In this document: piece after piece, positions 51,016 to 63,004 of the stretch | Position numbering within the stretch: the stretch's first letter is position 1 | Layout: the number at the start of each line of letters is the position of its first letter | Source of the DNA: Vespula vulgaris | Lineage: Eukaryota > Arthropoda > Insecta > Hymenoptera > Vespidae | Reading direction: 5' to 3' | Length of the DNA stretch: 64,000 nucleotides | Assembly (NCBI RefSeq): GCF_905475345.1 | Contig: NC_066590.1 | Location: 6,577,001 to 6,641,000, forward strand | Position numbers and translations under genes: made by a program | Notes under the pieces: generated by a model | The model's input: only the letters and a program-made list of their open reading frames with translations | What the model was told of the DNA's origin: nothing | Database searches by the model: none

Positions 51016-52306
51016 TTGTTTTCATAGCGCTTTATGAAGTAAAAGAAATAATACAGGAAACGTGAAGTTACCCTCGACATATACATATGTTACGATTCAA
51101 AATTACCTGTGACAATGTCTACTCTCCTTCTCCTTTTTTTCACACAAGTAACTGCTTCATCTTTCATTCAAAAATGAACGGAATTGTCACGATGCAGTAA
51201 AGTGTTCCAAGATAAACGAATCTTTTTGTTGATCGATCGTATCTATTTGAAAGAGAAATAAAAAACAAGATAAGAAAATGCTAAGGTCGAATAATCTTTC
51301 TCGAGATAGTTGGAAATGTATCGAGAAAGTTAGGATAGCGGTTACGGTAGAATAATCCAATGATCATTCGAAAAATAGATGTAGTCTCTTCATCTTTGCG
51401 GTTCATCTACACCGTTCGATTTATGTGGACGAAATCGGATACACGCCGTTACGTTTCATCGAATAAAACGTTGTTCTCGCATGTCATTGCACAAGAACAA
51501 CAACAACGAAAACGACGACGACGAAGACGACGACGACACGAAGAAAGAAGAAAAAAAAAGTCACTAATACTTTGCGGTTAGATGAATTTACGAGCCGTGA
51601 CTTTCTGCGCGCTCTTTCATTTAATGCATTGACATTGGCTCTTCTCTATTCGAACATGCGTAACGACTAACGGCTAATGTCCAACGAATGTAAGTATCGA
51701 CGTTCTTCGAGAAAGCTCATCGAGTTTAAAAAATTTCTCTCTTTCACTCTGACAATATACTCCCTTCGGCTTTTCTATTTAATTAAAGCCATTATTTTAC
51801 TTAGTTCTTTCACATTGCCGTTACTTGTTAACGAGAAATTCTACTTTTAACTACCTTCCAAATAGAGTCCATTCTTTAATGTATCTACGATGTCGATCGT
51901 CAGTTGCTATTGATCGATATGCAAATGAATGATCCACGTTTGATGTAATCTATAACAGATTTATAACATCGATTAAATTTAGATAATAGAAAGGATAGTG
52001 AGAGATATCAGTAACTATATGCTAGATTTGTTATTTAATTCTTATAATTGAAATCCTTTGAACGTTGCAAGAAAATGTTAGAAAGAAAAATGCAAGGAAT
52101 ATGGCAGTAAACGAGATCATCTATTTTTGAGTATATATACCAGTTACCTTTCTTATTTTTTATTTGTGGGATTGTTTAAGTCACTGTCTCGATAATGGTA
52201 TCAGTAGATTTAAAAATAAAGAAATAATATGAAAATTATTCGTTAAAACTAATTAGAACACTGACATGCACCGGTTAATGTATTTCTCTTCGTATTGCAA
52301 CAACTT

Positions 52307-52325
52307 CATAGATGGTACATCTATG
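52307..52325. promoter_or_regulatory. perfect palindrome upstream of EF-Tu
   Basis: CATAGATG-GTA-CATCTATG has two perfect 8-bp arms about 410 bp upstream of the EF-Tu start codon, and is followed at once by GGCGCGAA, which resembles an E2F half-site. This suggests a dimeric factor site; no factor is assigned. Confidence 0.35.
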
Positions 52326-52538
52326 GCGCGAACTTTCAAAAAGATAACAATTCGATTTATACGCATGCGTACTTTTGTCGAATTATTCTTCTTTTAACGC
52401 AAAAGGATAAATATTTTCTTTATTTATATAATTCTTAATTTGTATAATAGTCTGAAAAAAGAAATGAATAAGTTAAAGAATAACTAATACATAGAAATAA
52501 AATTGATTATAAGCACGTTTTCAATATGTGACGAAAAC

Positions 52539-52591
52539 ACCAATCAAATACAAGCTAAGTAAACGGAGTACCATCGAATAAACTGATTGGT
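52539..52591. promoter_or_regulatory. inverted CCAAT pair in the EF-Tu promoter
   Basis: ACCAATCA at 52539-52546 and its reverse complement TGATTGGT at 52584-52591 lie 150-200 bp upstream of the start codon. Paired CCAAT boxes are typical NF-Y sites in housekeeping promoters. Confidence 0.4.
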
Positions 52592-52738
52592 TGAATAACT
52601 CGCATCCGAAGACTCAAAAATCAAGTGGAACTATATATCTGTTATGTAAGTGTAGTAGTTTCTTAATCCACATGTTCTTATATTGGTATTACACTCGCAA
52701 ATAGAATTGCAGACGATTGTTAAAGGTTAACGAAAATC

Positions 52739-54595
52739 ATGGCATTTATTTCTGTTCGAGAGATTGTTAATCCAGGTAATCTTAAAAAAACAATTGATAA
52801 AGTTTCGCCACTTCTTTTCCCATTTTATCATAAATTGACAATTTTTAATATACAATTAATTCGTCATTTTTATTCGATTTATCTTCAGTTTTCCGGCAAA
52901 CCATCAGACAAATACATTTTAGTCACATTATTAAATGTGTAAGTGAATATGTAATTTAATAATGAACACATATATTGATTTATTTATGAATACGTAACAC
53001 ATATAATTTTCTCTTTGTTATTTTGCATCGACAGCAACAACATAACAAATTATGTACCCGATTACTATCACCAATTATAACTGGACAAAGATTTTATGCA
53101 GAAAAGAAAGTCTTTAGCAGAGATAAACCTCATTGTAATGTTGGAACCATAGGTCATGTTGACCATGGAAAGACTACGCTGACAGCTGCTATCACGAAAG
53201 GTTTATACTCTAATATAATATTTTACATATATTAATTTGAACGAACGATGTACTAATCATAAATTTCTTAGTTCTTTCTGAAAAGCAATTAGCTACGGCT
53301 AAAGGTTACAGTGAAATTGACAATGCTCCTGAAGAAAAAGCTCGTGGTATAACTATCAATGTAGCACACATTGAATATCAAACGGAGAAACGTCATTATA
53401 GCCATACAGACTGTCCAGGTCATGCTGATTATATTAAAAATATGATTACGGGTACTGCACAGATGGATGGAGCTATCTTAGTTGTAGCAGCTACTGATGG
53501 GACCATGCCTCAAACCAAAGAGCATTTAATTCTTGCAAAACAAATTGGGATTGAGCATATAATTGTTTTTATCAACAAGGTAAAAATAACAAAGACTTGC
53601 GTTTATCTTTTTTTCACTTTTTACAATCATTTTACATAGCATTTAACATTGCGCGTTATATTCCGAAAGGTTGATGCTGCTGATGCCGAAATGGTAGAAT
53701 TGGTAGAAATGGAAATACGAGAATTATTAAGCGAAATGGGCTTTGATGGAGAAAAAATACCTGTTATTAAAGGCAGTGCTCTTTGTGCTCTAGAAGGAAA
53801 AAAGCCTGAAATTGGTTCAAAATCTATAATGAACCTTTTAGATGCAGTAGATGATAACATACCAACTCCACCAAGGGATTTGGATAAACCATTTTTATTA
53901 GCGGTCGAATCTACTTATTCAATCCCTGGTAGAGGTACTGTAGTCACTGGTAGATTAGAAAGAGGAAAGATAAAAAAAGGAATGGACTGCGAATTTATTG
54001 GATATAATAAAACTTTAAAGAGTGTAATTACTGGTATCGAAATGTTCCATCAAATATTGGAGGAAGCACATGCTGGTGACCAATTAGGTGCTCTAGTTAG
54101 AGGTTTGAAAAGAACAGATGTCAAAAGAGGTATGATTATGTGCAAGCCAGGCTCTATGAAAGCGTATGATCATTTTGAAGCGCAAGTATATGTATTAAGT
54201 GCAGAAGAAGGAGGTAGAAAAAAACCTCTTGGAAATTTTGCACAATTGCAAATGTTTTGTAAAACTTGGGATGTTGCAGCACAAATTAATTTACCAGGTA
54301 AAGCAATGGCTATGCCAGGAGAAGATTGCAAGTAAGTTTAAATCATTGTAAATTAGAATATTTTTATAAGATTATTAAGCATGTACATACATCATCAATT
54401 TATTTCGCTTATAGATTTGAAATTAAACTAATTCGTCCTATGGTATGCGAGAAAGGCCAAAGATTCACATTTCGCGATGGATCTACAACTTTAGGAACTG
54501 GTGTAATCACGAATATTCTACAATCTTTAACAGTCGACGAACGTACACTTCTTTTAGAAGGGAAAAAGAAAAGGCAGAAAATGGCAGAGCAATAA
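52739..54595 (+). CDS. TUFM: mitochondrial elongation factor Tu
   Basis: Six exons (52739-52775, 52889-52938, 53035-53200, 53272-53579, 53670-54331, 54415-54595) join in phase to 467 aa. The factor delivers aminoacyl-tRNA to the mitochondrial ribosome. The first 50 residues are basic, hydroxylated and free of acids apart from one Glu, which fits a mitochondrial presequence ending near RFYAEKKV. The G domain shows GHVDHGKT (69-76), the switch region PEEKARGITINVAHIEY, DCPGH and NKVD. Domain 2 (TGRLERGKIKKG) and domain 3 (RPMVCEKGQRFTFRDGSTTLGTGVI) follow, with a short basic C-terminal tail (EGKKKRQKMAEQ). The 50-nt second exon is required: skipping it puts exon 3 out of frame. The gene is convergent with Ran. 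Confidence 0.95.
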
Positions 54596-56581
54596 AAAAG
54601 TTTTAGATTAGTATAAATATCCGCATTCTATTCATCCGATTATAATATAAAATACTTACTGTATTCAAAGGACAATTCCATTTATGCTACAAACAAACAT
54701 TAAACATTTTTATTATTAGTCCATATCTCATATATTTGTTTAAATCCCTTTGTTTGCTTCTTGATTTACAAGGATTTGCATTTTTTTATATTATTAAAGT
54801 GTTTTATAAGCTGAATGTGAGACACGCAATATCATGTGAATTGAATTAGATTATGTTATAAAGATGCAATATTAAATAATATTTTCACTAATGTCCTTTA
54901 AATTCTCATATATTCATTATTCTATCTTTCAATAAACTGGTTATATAAATTATAAATTATGTAATTGTAATTATTCGCGGTATTTCCAGAAATTCTTCTG
55001 TTAACACTGTGCATACAGACCTTAATAAATGTAAAAATATTATCAATTTACAGATAATTTTACACTATTGTAATATAGGCAACTTCTAAAACTTCCACAA
55101 AGGTAGATTTATTAAATTCATACAATTAGCAGTACAATCTGCTTTTAATGGGTATAACACTTTCTTACTAATAAATAAGACTGTGTATACATTCTCTTCG
55201 TAACTATTACTTTTGTTCATACTTTCGGACACATTTCTTTTCAGACAGGTTTCATTAATAGGAACAAGGGACACAAACAAACAAATATTCATACGTAGAA
55301 AAGGAAAACACTGTTTATATAATTTAAGTTGAACAAATCATACATTCACCTTCTCTTACAAAAATAGTAAACGATCCTCGTTAACGCGAGCAGACACAAA
55401 CTGTTTCATTCCTGTTAAAGTATTTTTCCTATTGTGATGGGACTTCATACTTGAAACAGTCTTCAAATATCATTTCTTAAAATGCTTGATAATATCAAAC
55501 ACTTCTAAATAAACAAGTAAGATATATTAGAAAAATTATTTTTGTAATTATAAATTAGTTTTAGTTTAATCTTGGATCATTGCAAGTAATGATATCAAAT
55601 ATCATTTTCATTTTAATAAGATAAAGCAGACTATCAGTAACATAATTACAAATTATTAACAAAAATGACTAAAGCTTTTTCTTTTATTTTTTGCTTGATA
55701 TTATCCAACATTTTACAAAAAAGAAAAATATTGAAGAGTTAGATTCGCTACATTGATCAAAAATTGTTCTACTTCCATTCTTTTACCTGCGATCTCTCTC
55801 GAGCATTTGAACATCTCACGTAAGAAGTTTGCACACTTCAGAAAAATTACAAATACACATCTTTGCAGCCGAGCATTCGCTACAACATACATTCGTTAAG
55901 AAAACTGGCAGTTCATCTTTCATATTTCATAACAAGGATGTTGCAACAATATAAATAGCAGATTGAATTAATGTCTTAAGTATGCCTTAAAGTGGGTTCA
56001 AATTTGAAACTCCGATTTCACGTTTCCTGATTATATTTATATCTATTGGATGATGATAATTATTAGGATAATGTATAAAACTAATTTTTATCATTCAACG
56101 TCTAATGTTTAAACATTTATGTGTCTTTCATTTATCCGTGTTTTACTATATCTTTTTAAAACATTTCTCACAATTTGAAATTTTGTTTTCGTTACAAGGT
56201 TTACGACAGTTTTTTTTATAATGGAAGTTATAAGGGAATGAGAAGATACACCTGTAGAAATTTGTAACTAATGTTATATTATGTAAAATCACGTTCTTTG
56301 ATATTTTATATACACATATGTAGATGTGCATGGATGCATAACAAATTATAACAATTTGTTAGAATCTCCCTCTTTAAGGCAATATTCCTGGTATATGAAG
56401 TCACAGAAGTATTTCTGGTGATTTGCATTAAGTATCAAATTAAGCTCTGCATGCAAATATTTTTTTTTTCTTTTTTTTCTTTTTTTTTATCTTCATATAT
56501 GTTAGACGCCCAAGCTGCATAGTACCCAAGGTACACTCGCATATCTTTCTTCCATAAGGACCATACACACAGTGAAATAAC
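54596..56581. other. AT-rich intergenic, convergent 3' ends
   Basis: About 2 kb between the stop codons of EF-Tu (+) and Ran (-). It is strongly AT-rich with several AATAAA-type words and no credible exon. It probably contains both 3' UTRs; a pyrimidine/T tract lies at 56460-56490. Confidence 0.6.
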
Positions 56582-57485
56582 CTAAAGATCTTCATCATCT
56601 TCCGGCAATGCCGTTTCTTGCGCTTCTTTAAGATCCTTTTCAATTTGTTGCTGCCACTGTGGATCCATTGTAACTTCTGGTGGAAGTAATGCAGGCATAG
56701 CAACAAATTCAAGATTTGGATCTCCGATCAATTTGCGTGCCAACCACAAAAATGGTTTTTCAAAATTGTAATTGCTTTTTGCACTAATATCATAGTACTG
56801 TAACATATATGAAAAAGGAATATATATATAAACATAAATATATATATATATATATATATGTACATGAATATACATTACTATAAATTAATAACATTACAAT
56901 TATTTCTTATAAGCTCAGATTAGAGGGACAGAACAATGTCTTCATGTTAGTTAAGATTTCTGATTCATCACTGCTTAGATTACTTAAAGTTAAAAAAAAA
57001 CTTTAAATATTTGATACAAGCATAATCTTATAAATTTAAAGACAATTTAATACCTGAAGATTCTTCTTCCTATGGAAGACGATACTTTTGGCCTTTACTT
57101 TCCTATCCTTAATATCAACCTTGTTACCGCACAATACAATAGGTATATTTTCGCAAACTCGCACCAAATCTCTGTGCCAATTAGGTACATTCTTATACGT
57201 CACTCTAGACGTAACATCAAACATGATTACAGCACATTGTCCTTGAATATAATAACCATCTCGCAAACCACCAAACTTTTCTTGACCAGCTGTATCCCAC
57301 ACATTGAATCTTATTGGACCTCTATTTGTGTGAAAGATCAGTGGATGTACTTCTACTCCTAACGTCGCAACGTATTTTTTTTCGAATTCACCCGTCAAAT
57401 GGCGTTTGACAAAAGTTGTCTTTCCAGTACCACCATCACCAACAAGTACGCACTTGAAAGTGGGCATATCTGGTTCTTGCGCCAT
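56582..57485 (-). CDS. Ran: GTP-binding nuclear protein Ran
   Basis: Two coding exons on the minus strand (57485-57054, 56797-56582) give 215 aa, the normal Ran length. Ran drives nuclear import and export and spindle assembly through its GTP/GDP gradient. Visible motifs are the P-loop GDGGTGKT (16-23), the effector and switch I region KYVATLGVEVHP, DTAGQEKFGGLRDGYYI (switch II), GNKVD (120-124), SAKSNYNFEKPF, and the acidic C-terminus PEDDEDL. Ran lacks a C-terminal prenylation Cys, as here. The ATG context is strong (CAAAATGG). An acceptor-like ATAG upstream of the ATG and a GTAAGT donor at 58372 (minus strand) suggest a non-coding first exon. Confidence 0.97.
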
Positions 57486-59608
57486 TTTGATGATATTTTA
57501 AGCTATATCCAAGCAATATATTTATAAGAAAAGATCTGAAAGATAAACATAAAAAAAATGTTTAATCTACATTACTGTACCACAAAGCTGATTCGTCAGT
57601 AATTAACTGTATTTTACTGTTTACATTATTAAACGTGAATTCAATTAAATATTTTATATATATATATGTATGTATATACATCAGATATTAATTCATTATC
57701 TTACAAATCGGAGTACACGTTGCCTACAATGCGGCAATCTTATACGAAAAACAGAAATCTTAGATGATTCACGCCTGTATTAAAGATATTTTTACTTTAA
57801 TAAGAGCGAATAGTAGAAAACAAGACAATGAAAAAGTACAGAAAAATCACAAAACCTTTAATAAAATCGGTTAAGACGAACGCTTTTTCGGCCACAACGT
57901 GCAGCTATCCTCTCTCGGAGTTACTGGAAAATTCGTAATCACCTTCAAATCACGTGTCGAAGAAGTGATCGATAAATTTGAAAGCGCGTTAATTTCTATA
58001 ATATTTCAAGATATATAAAAAAGAAAAAAGAAACACATTCGAAGACTAGTCTGTCGATTAACTCGAAAAAAAGCCGGCTGGATCAACGTCCCGCGCTCTG
58101 TTCCTCCTATTCTATCTCTCTCTCTTTCTCTCTTTTACCCTCAACACGCGGAGACTAGAATTTGCGTTTCACGAAGAATGGCTCCCTCCGTTATGCATAC
58201 AAGACTTTTTTTCACTAATGTACTTAATATCTCTCACCGATATTTCACGAGAAAATGTACGTGATATATGAGTGAACTTTTATTTTTCCTCGAACCTGAC
58301 AAAATTCGCCGACGTTCGTACAAAATTTCCCGGGAAGCAACGATGTACGTGAAAATGACCGATAGAACTTACCGTGCGGCACAGTCGTTATGGCTCACAA
58401 TGGCGTTCCTTTAAGCCGACGAGCGGTGCCTCCTGTCTTCCTTGTCATTCGTTGAACGATGTTAGATCGAATTTGTGAAAAATACTTCTTCTAATCGACG
58501 TAAAAAAATTTAATTCTAATTTCCATCCCACTAAATTGATAAAATAAAACACGATATAACGATATTCGAAAAAAATGACAATAGAAATGCGTTTTAAAGA
58601 AGCGACATCTTCAAAAACGTAACGTATACGCCATCAAGATGAGTGGCTGATTGTGTTCATTTTGGAATCATATGAAAATAAAAAGAAACTTTTGTAATAT
58701 GCATACAATCGTTTTCATTGAAGTTCCATAAGTTAACGATTACAATATAATTCTAATAGATATTCAATTAATATAAAAATGAAACAGATTAAAAAGGTAA
58801 GAGAAATTTAATTCGTTTTCGCGGCGACATCTATCATTCATAGTTATAAAATATTGAGCAAAAAATTATTCTATACATATTATATGTTCTACGTTTTCCA
58901 TCATAGCTCGTAATTATAAAATTTATATTCTATATTCTGTAACTGTAATAAAATTTAATTTCGAAGAACGTTAAGATATTGAACAATGCTATTGGTCAGT
59001 TTCAATAGAAAGCATGGGTAACATACAACTCTTACTTATACAAGTGTCCAATTTCAGATATATTCATCGTCTTGCTACGTATCGAACGAACCAATCAGAG
59101 TCTAGCATTCTTCAGGTATTTTCAAATATACAGTACGTGACAATATTTCAATCATTTCTGAATATCTTCTTAAATCGGAAATAATAAAAAATTCTTCGGA
59201 ATTATTTATTTAACTTAGTTAGAATATAATTAATATAACGATCGTTTTTCGAACGAACGACTCAAACATACATGATACAAAAGTGATCGTAAAAACGTGA
59301 ACGATGATCATAAAACGTAATATATGAATTTCGAATAAGAAAAAAAGTTTATTAAAAAGAAAAAAAAATTTCAGGAAGAAGAAAGAAAAAAAAAAAGAGA
59401 TGAAGAAAATCGAGTGTCGTCGAATGTTACGGGGCATTTATCATCCTAAGTACGTTCCTGGCGCGTGCTGACGTAATCGGCGCAAGCGCACGTCACTGGA
59501 CGGCACTGCAGAAGCAGGCGAGTTCGCGAGTGTATCGATTTTGCGATCGTGTCTCTCGCGACTAGTGTGTCCGTTTCCTTTAGTTTTTAGTGGCCGTGCT
59601 CGTCGTAC
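57486..59608. other. divergent intergenic region (Ran / Syx1A)
   Basis: This includes the likely Ran leader intron and non-coding first exon (right of 58373, minus strand) and the Syx1A promoter and leader on the right. CCAAT-type words occur near 58.99 and 59.09 kb, and a TGACGTAAT element lies near 59469. No further coding exon is seen. Confidence 0.5.
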
Positions 59609-59666
59609 ATGGATGAAATCGTGAATGGGATTACCCGCTAGGTTAATTGCACCGTACATCCGCTGA
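59609..59666 (+). other. cluster of three short uORFs before Syx1A
   Basis: Three ATGs occur in the 85 nt before the Syx1A start codon: 59609-59641 (10 aa), 59613-59624 (3 aa) and 59625-59666 (13 aa). All terminate before 59693. They matter only if transcription starts upstream of 59609, as the CpG-rich stretch to the left suggests. Confidence 0.4.
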
Positions 59667-59692
59667 CTCGCAACGCCTCGTCACCCATCAGC

Positions 59693-59802
59693 ATGACCAA
59701 GGATAGATTAGCAGCTTTAGTCGCGGTGAGTGTGTTCGTTCGTATCCAGATATATACGATGAGAAGTATTCTTAAGAGAGAGAAAGAGAAAAAGAAAAGA
59801 GT

Positions 59803-59844
<42 letters not shown>

Positions 59845-60721
59845 GAAGAGAGAGAGAGAGAGAGAGAGAGGAAAAGAAAGAGTAAGACCTAACGACTAAG
59901 AAAAAGACAGGAGAGAGGGAGAGAGAGAGAGAGAGAGAGAAAGTCTATTGAAATTCTTTTCTTTTTCATTCGTGTCCTTAACTCTTCTTTTCTCTTTAAT
60001 CTCTTCCAAATATCCTATAAAATTCATCTCCTTCTCTTACTCTCTCCTCTTTCTTCGCTATGTCTTGGCACGGTGGATCTGTCATCGAGCACGCATCTCT
60101 CTCTCTCTCTCCTTCTCTCTCATTCTAGGCCGGCGTACGCCTTTGGCACAAGCCGAAACAGGCGTTTCCGCTTGCGGCGAATCGTAGACGCCGATGACGA
60201 TGTCGATGACGATTAGGATTATCATGACGGTGACAATGACAATGACGACGACGATGACGACATGACTCTGACAGCTCGTTTCTTCCTTTTCGAATACGCC
60301 CGATATCAAGTACTCTATTCTATCAAACGTCAGTAACGTGATACTCTTTCTATCGGTCACAGTGATCGTTTTTCTTAACCTCTTTTAAAGAGATTTTCAT
60401 TCGTTACATTTCAATGAAACTCTTTTTTCAACTTTTTTAAACTCGGCGGATTTAATTGTACTCGAGTCGATAGAATTTTCTTTTTTTCTTTTTCTTTTTC
60501 TAAAAATATCCATCGGCTTAGTTTTCTCCAACACATTTGATCTTTAGAAAAAAAGGAAAAAAAAAAAATAGAAATGAAAAGATCTTTATCTTATCGTATG
60601 TTAAATGAACCCGTGCTTTTCATATCAAGAGAATCAATTTCAATCCGAGTCATTCGTTCTTCGTTCAGGATGATTCATAATTTATGATCACGCGTGAGAA
60701 TTTCAAAGCAAAAAAAAGAAA

Positions 60722-60771
<50 letters not shown>

Positions 60772-61687
60772 ACAAAAAATCGACACAATAATTATACATC
60801 TTCGATTCTGTCATTCATTGGTAACTGCGTGAAGGATGCGTTTGCGTCAGAGTGACGGAATCGAAGCACAGTACTATAGTGCGTACGTAACACTCTCTCT
60901 CTCTCTTTCTCTCTTCCTCTTTCTTCCTTTCTCATGTTCTTCATTTTGAGAATGAATAAAACTTAACAATGAGTAAAAGAGAAAGAGAGAGAGAGAGAGA
61001 GAGGAACGCTAAAAGAATCACATGGAAGAATTCACATTTCTATTTTTTCCTTCACACTTTGACCCACGATATTAAAAATTGCATGTCGATAAAATAACTC
61101 TCGGCATAATCTAACATAATCTAACATAATCAAAAAGTATTACCAAAATTTATTGTATCTTTTTTGTTTGAACTCGACAACTTCCGATAAAACGTGTTCT
61201 TTTCAAGCCGTTTGTTATTTCTAACGAAGGTTAATCCTTACTTGCTATTGTTTCATCAAAGTATTAATATACGCACGTATGCACGTATGTACATAGATAC
61301 ATATATATGAACGATTGTTAATCATTTCGATGGTAGTCGTGAATCTTCAAAGTGACGATAAGTACCACTAGCATCGTTCTGAATGCGCATCCGTCTTTTT
61401 ATTAAAGGATTTCTCTACTCGAACATAAAAGTAGTATATATCTATCTATTTACTAAACTCCAAAAGTATATTTCATAAAAAAAAAAAAGTTAAGAGGAAA
61501 CGTTAGAACAGATTCGAGAAGAATAAATTTCGTTTTGGGAAAGTTGCACAATTCAATTACTCTGATGTAACAACGCATGCGATAAATCATGTGTGTGTCT
61601 ATGTATGTATGTGTGTATGTGTGTAAGCTAGTTAACACGGTACCAACACGCAACAAGTTCCTCTTGCTCTCTTCTCTTTTCTATCAC

Positions 61688-61723
<36 letters not shown>

Positions 61724-63004
61724 ATTTTTCTCTCGTCGTACATCTTTTTGCTTGACTAATTTGAAAGTTCTTCCATCTCGGTCGGTCCGATAATCCTCCT
61801 CTAGATGAATTTAAACATTATCCTCTCTTTTTCTATCAATCTATCTCCCATGCTTTTACCGAGTTCTCCTTTCATATCATAAAATACGATCGTGGTATAA
61901 TCGTGGTAAACTAATCGCTATCGATTGTCATCTAACGGCCAATTCTCAGTTATTCGTATAAGCGAGCGTTTTTTAATGGCCCGAATGAATTTTCGCGCGC
62001 AGATTTCGCCTGGTGTCTATAGGCAAGAAGTATCGATCGCGTGTGGTCGGCCGCCTTACCGACCCCCTTTATTAGACTGTATTAACACGTCTGATGTCTA
62101 AAAATGACTCTTGATTGTATGCAAATATAGTATCGATCAAAGCTCAAGGAATCCGTCGATGAAAATGAGGAATAAATTTCAAAAGTTCCTACTCCGTTTC
62201 CTCTCGATGTAACTTTTTATTTGTATCCATTCTCACTTGAATTTTTGTCTATTGTATTGACGATTAGAACGATTATTGGGTGAGAAAAAAAATGTAAAAG
62301 AAAAGAAAAGATCAAGCCGCCAATGTGTCGTTCGTTAATTAGGACGATTAAGTAAGATCCCACGTTTGGTGCTTATCGTTCTCACGGTTTTCCACGATTT
62401 CTCCTCGATTCTCGCTAAAAGCGAAGGCTGTCGTTTAGCGACGGGTCAAGATCGCAGCTCGTCGAACGATAATACGATTACGTCGTGTTACACCAGAGAG
62501 GAAGGAAGTCTTATCGGGGATGAGAGAATGGCACGCACTGTGCGTTCGAATACGTGGGAGCTTGAACCATACGACTAGAGAACAACGAGGACGGAGGATG
62601 ATGACGACGACAACGAGACCCTTCAAAATCGCCAATCACATAACCGTAGAGAAGAATAAAAAAACCTCTCGACCTCGGGAAAAGCTTTCGTAAGCTTCTA
62701 ACGTTAAAACGAAAGAGAAAAGAAAAATCGATAGGCCAGCATGCGTGAGAATCGTTGACACTAAAAGTTATCGTCGTACTTCCCGATATATTGTTCTATC
62801 GATCACTCTATATATTCGTCTTCTTTTTTTTTATCTCCTTTTCTGTTTCTTCTTTTTTTATTTTTTCCCCTGTATCTCCGACAATTATTCGATAAATGTT
62901 ATTTTTATTTATTACAGGCCCAGTCGGACGACGATGACGTGGCGGACGAAGTGTCCGTCAATGTCGGCGGGCCGGATGACTTCATGACGGAGTTTTTTGC
63001 GGAG
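59693..63004 (+). CDS. Syx1A: Syntaxin-1A, N-terminal exons (partial, runs past the window)
   Basis: Exon 1 (59693-59725, 11 codons, MTKDRLAALVA) and exon 2 (62918-63004, 29 codons, starting AQSDDDDVADEVSV and ending FMTEFFAE) join in phase 0 to 40 aa. They match the start of insect Syntaxin-1A, the plasma-membrane t-SNARE for synaptic vesicle fusion. Exon 1 is the N-peptide, with the DRL motif that docks on Munc18/Rop; exon 2 leads into the Habc domain. The Habc, SNARE and transmembrane parts must lie to the right. A good donor (GAG|GTGAGT) closes exon 2. Intron 1 is 3.2 kb and full of GA, TC and TA repeats. Confidence 0.92.
59801..59942. repeat. long GA tract in Syx1A intron 1
   Basis: About 140 bp, almost all purine on the + strand in GA units, interrupted by a short mixed segment near 59886-59902. 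It starts 75 bp after the exon 1 donor. Confidence 0.9.
60726..60768. repeat. TA dinucleotide tract in Syx1A intron 1
   Basis: About 42 bp of perfect TA. Confidence 0.9.
61689..61725. repeat. TC dinucleotide tract in Syx1A intron 1
   Basis: TCTC with one interruption. Shorter TC and GA tracts also occur at about 60892-60912 and 60980-61004. Confidence 0.85.

Larger units (their letters stand above)
50083..52738. other. divergent intergenic region (EB/LDLa gene / EF-Tu)
   Basis: About 2.65 kb between the EB/LDLa start (-) and the mitochondrial EF-Tu start (+). It contains TTC and TC microsatellites (50468-50525, 50983-51017) and, near EF-Tu, palindromic and CCAAT motifs. No exon is visible. 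Confidence 0.55.
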
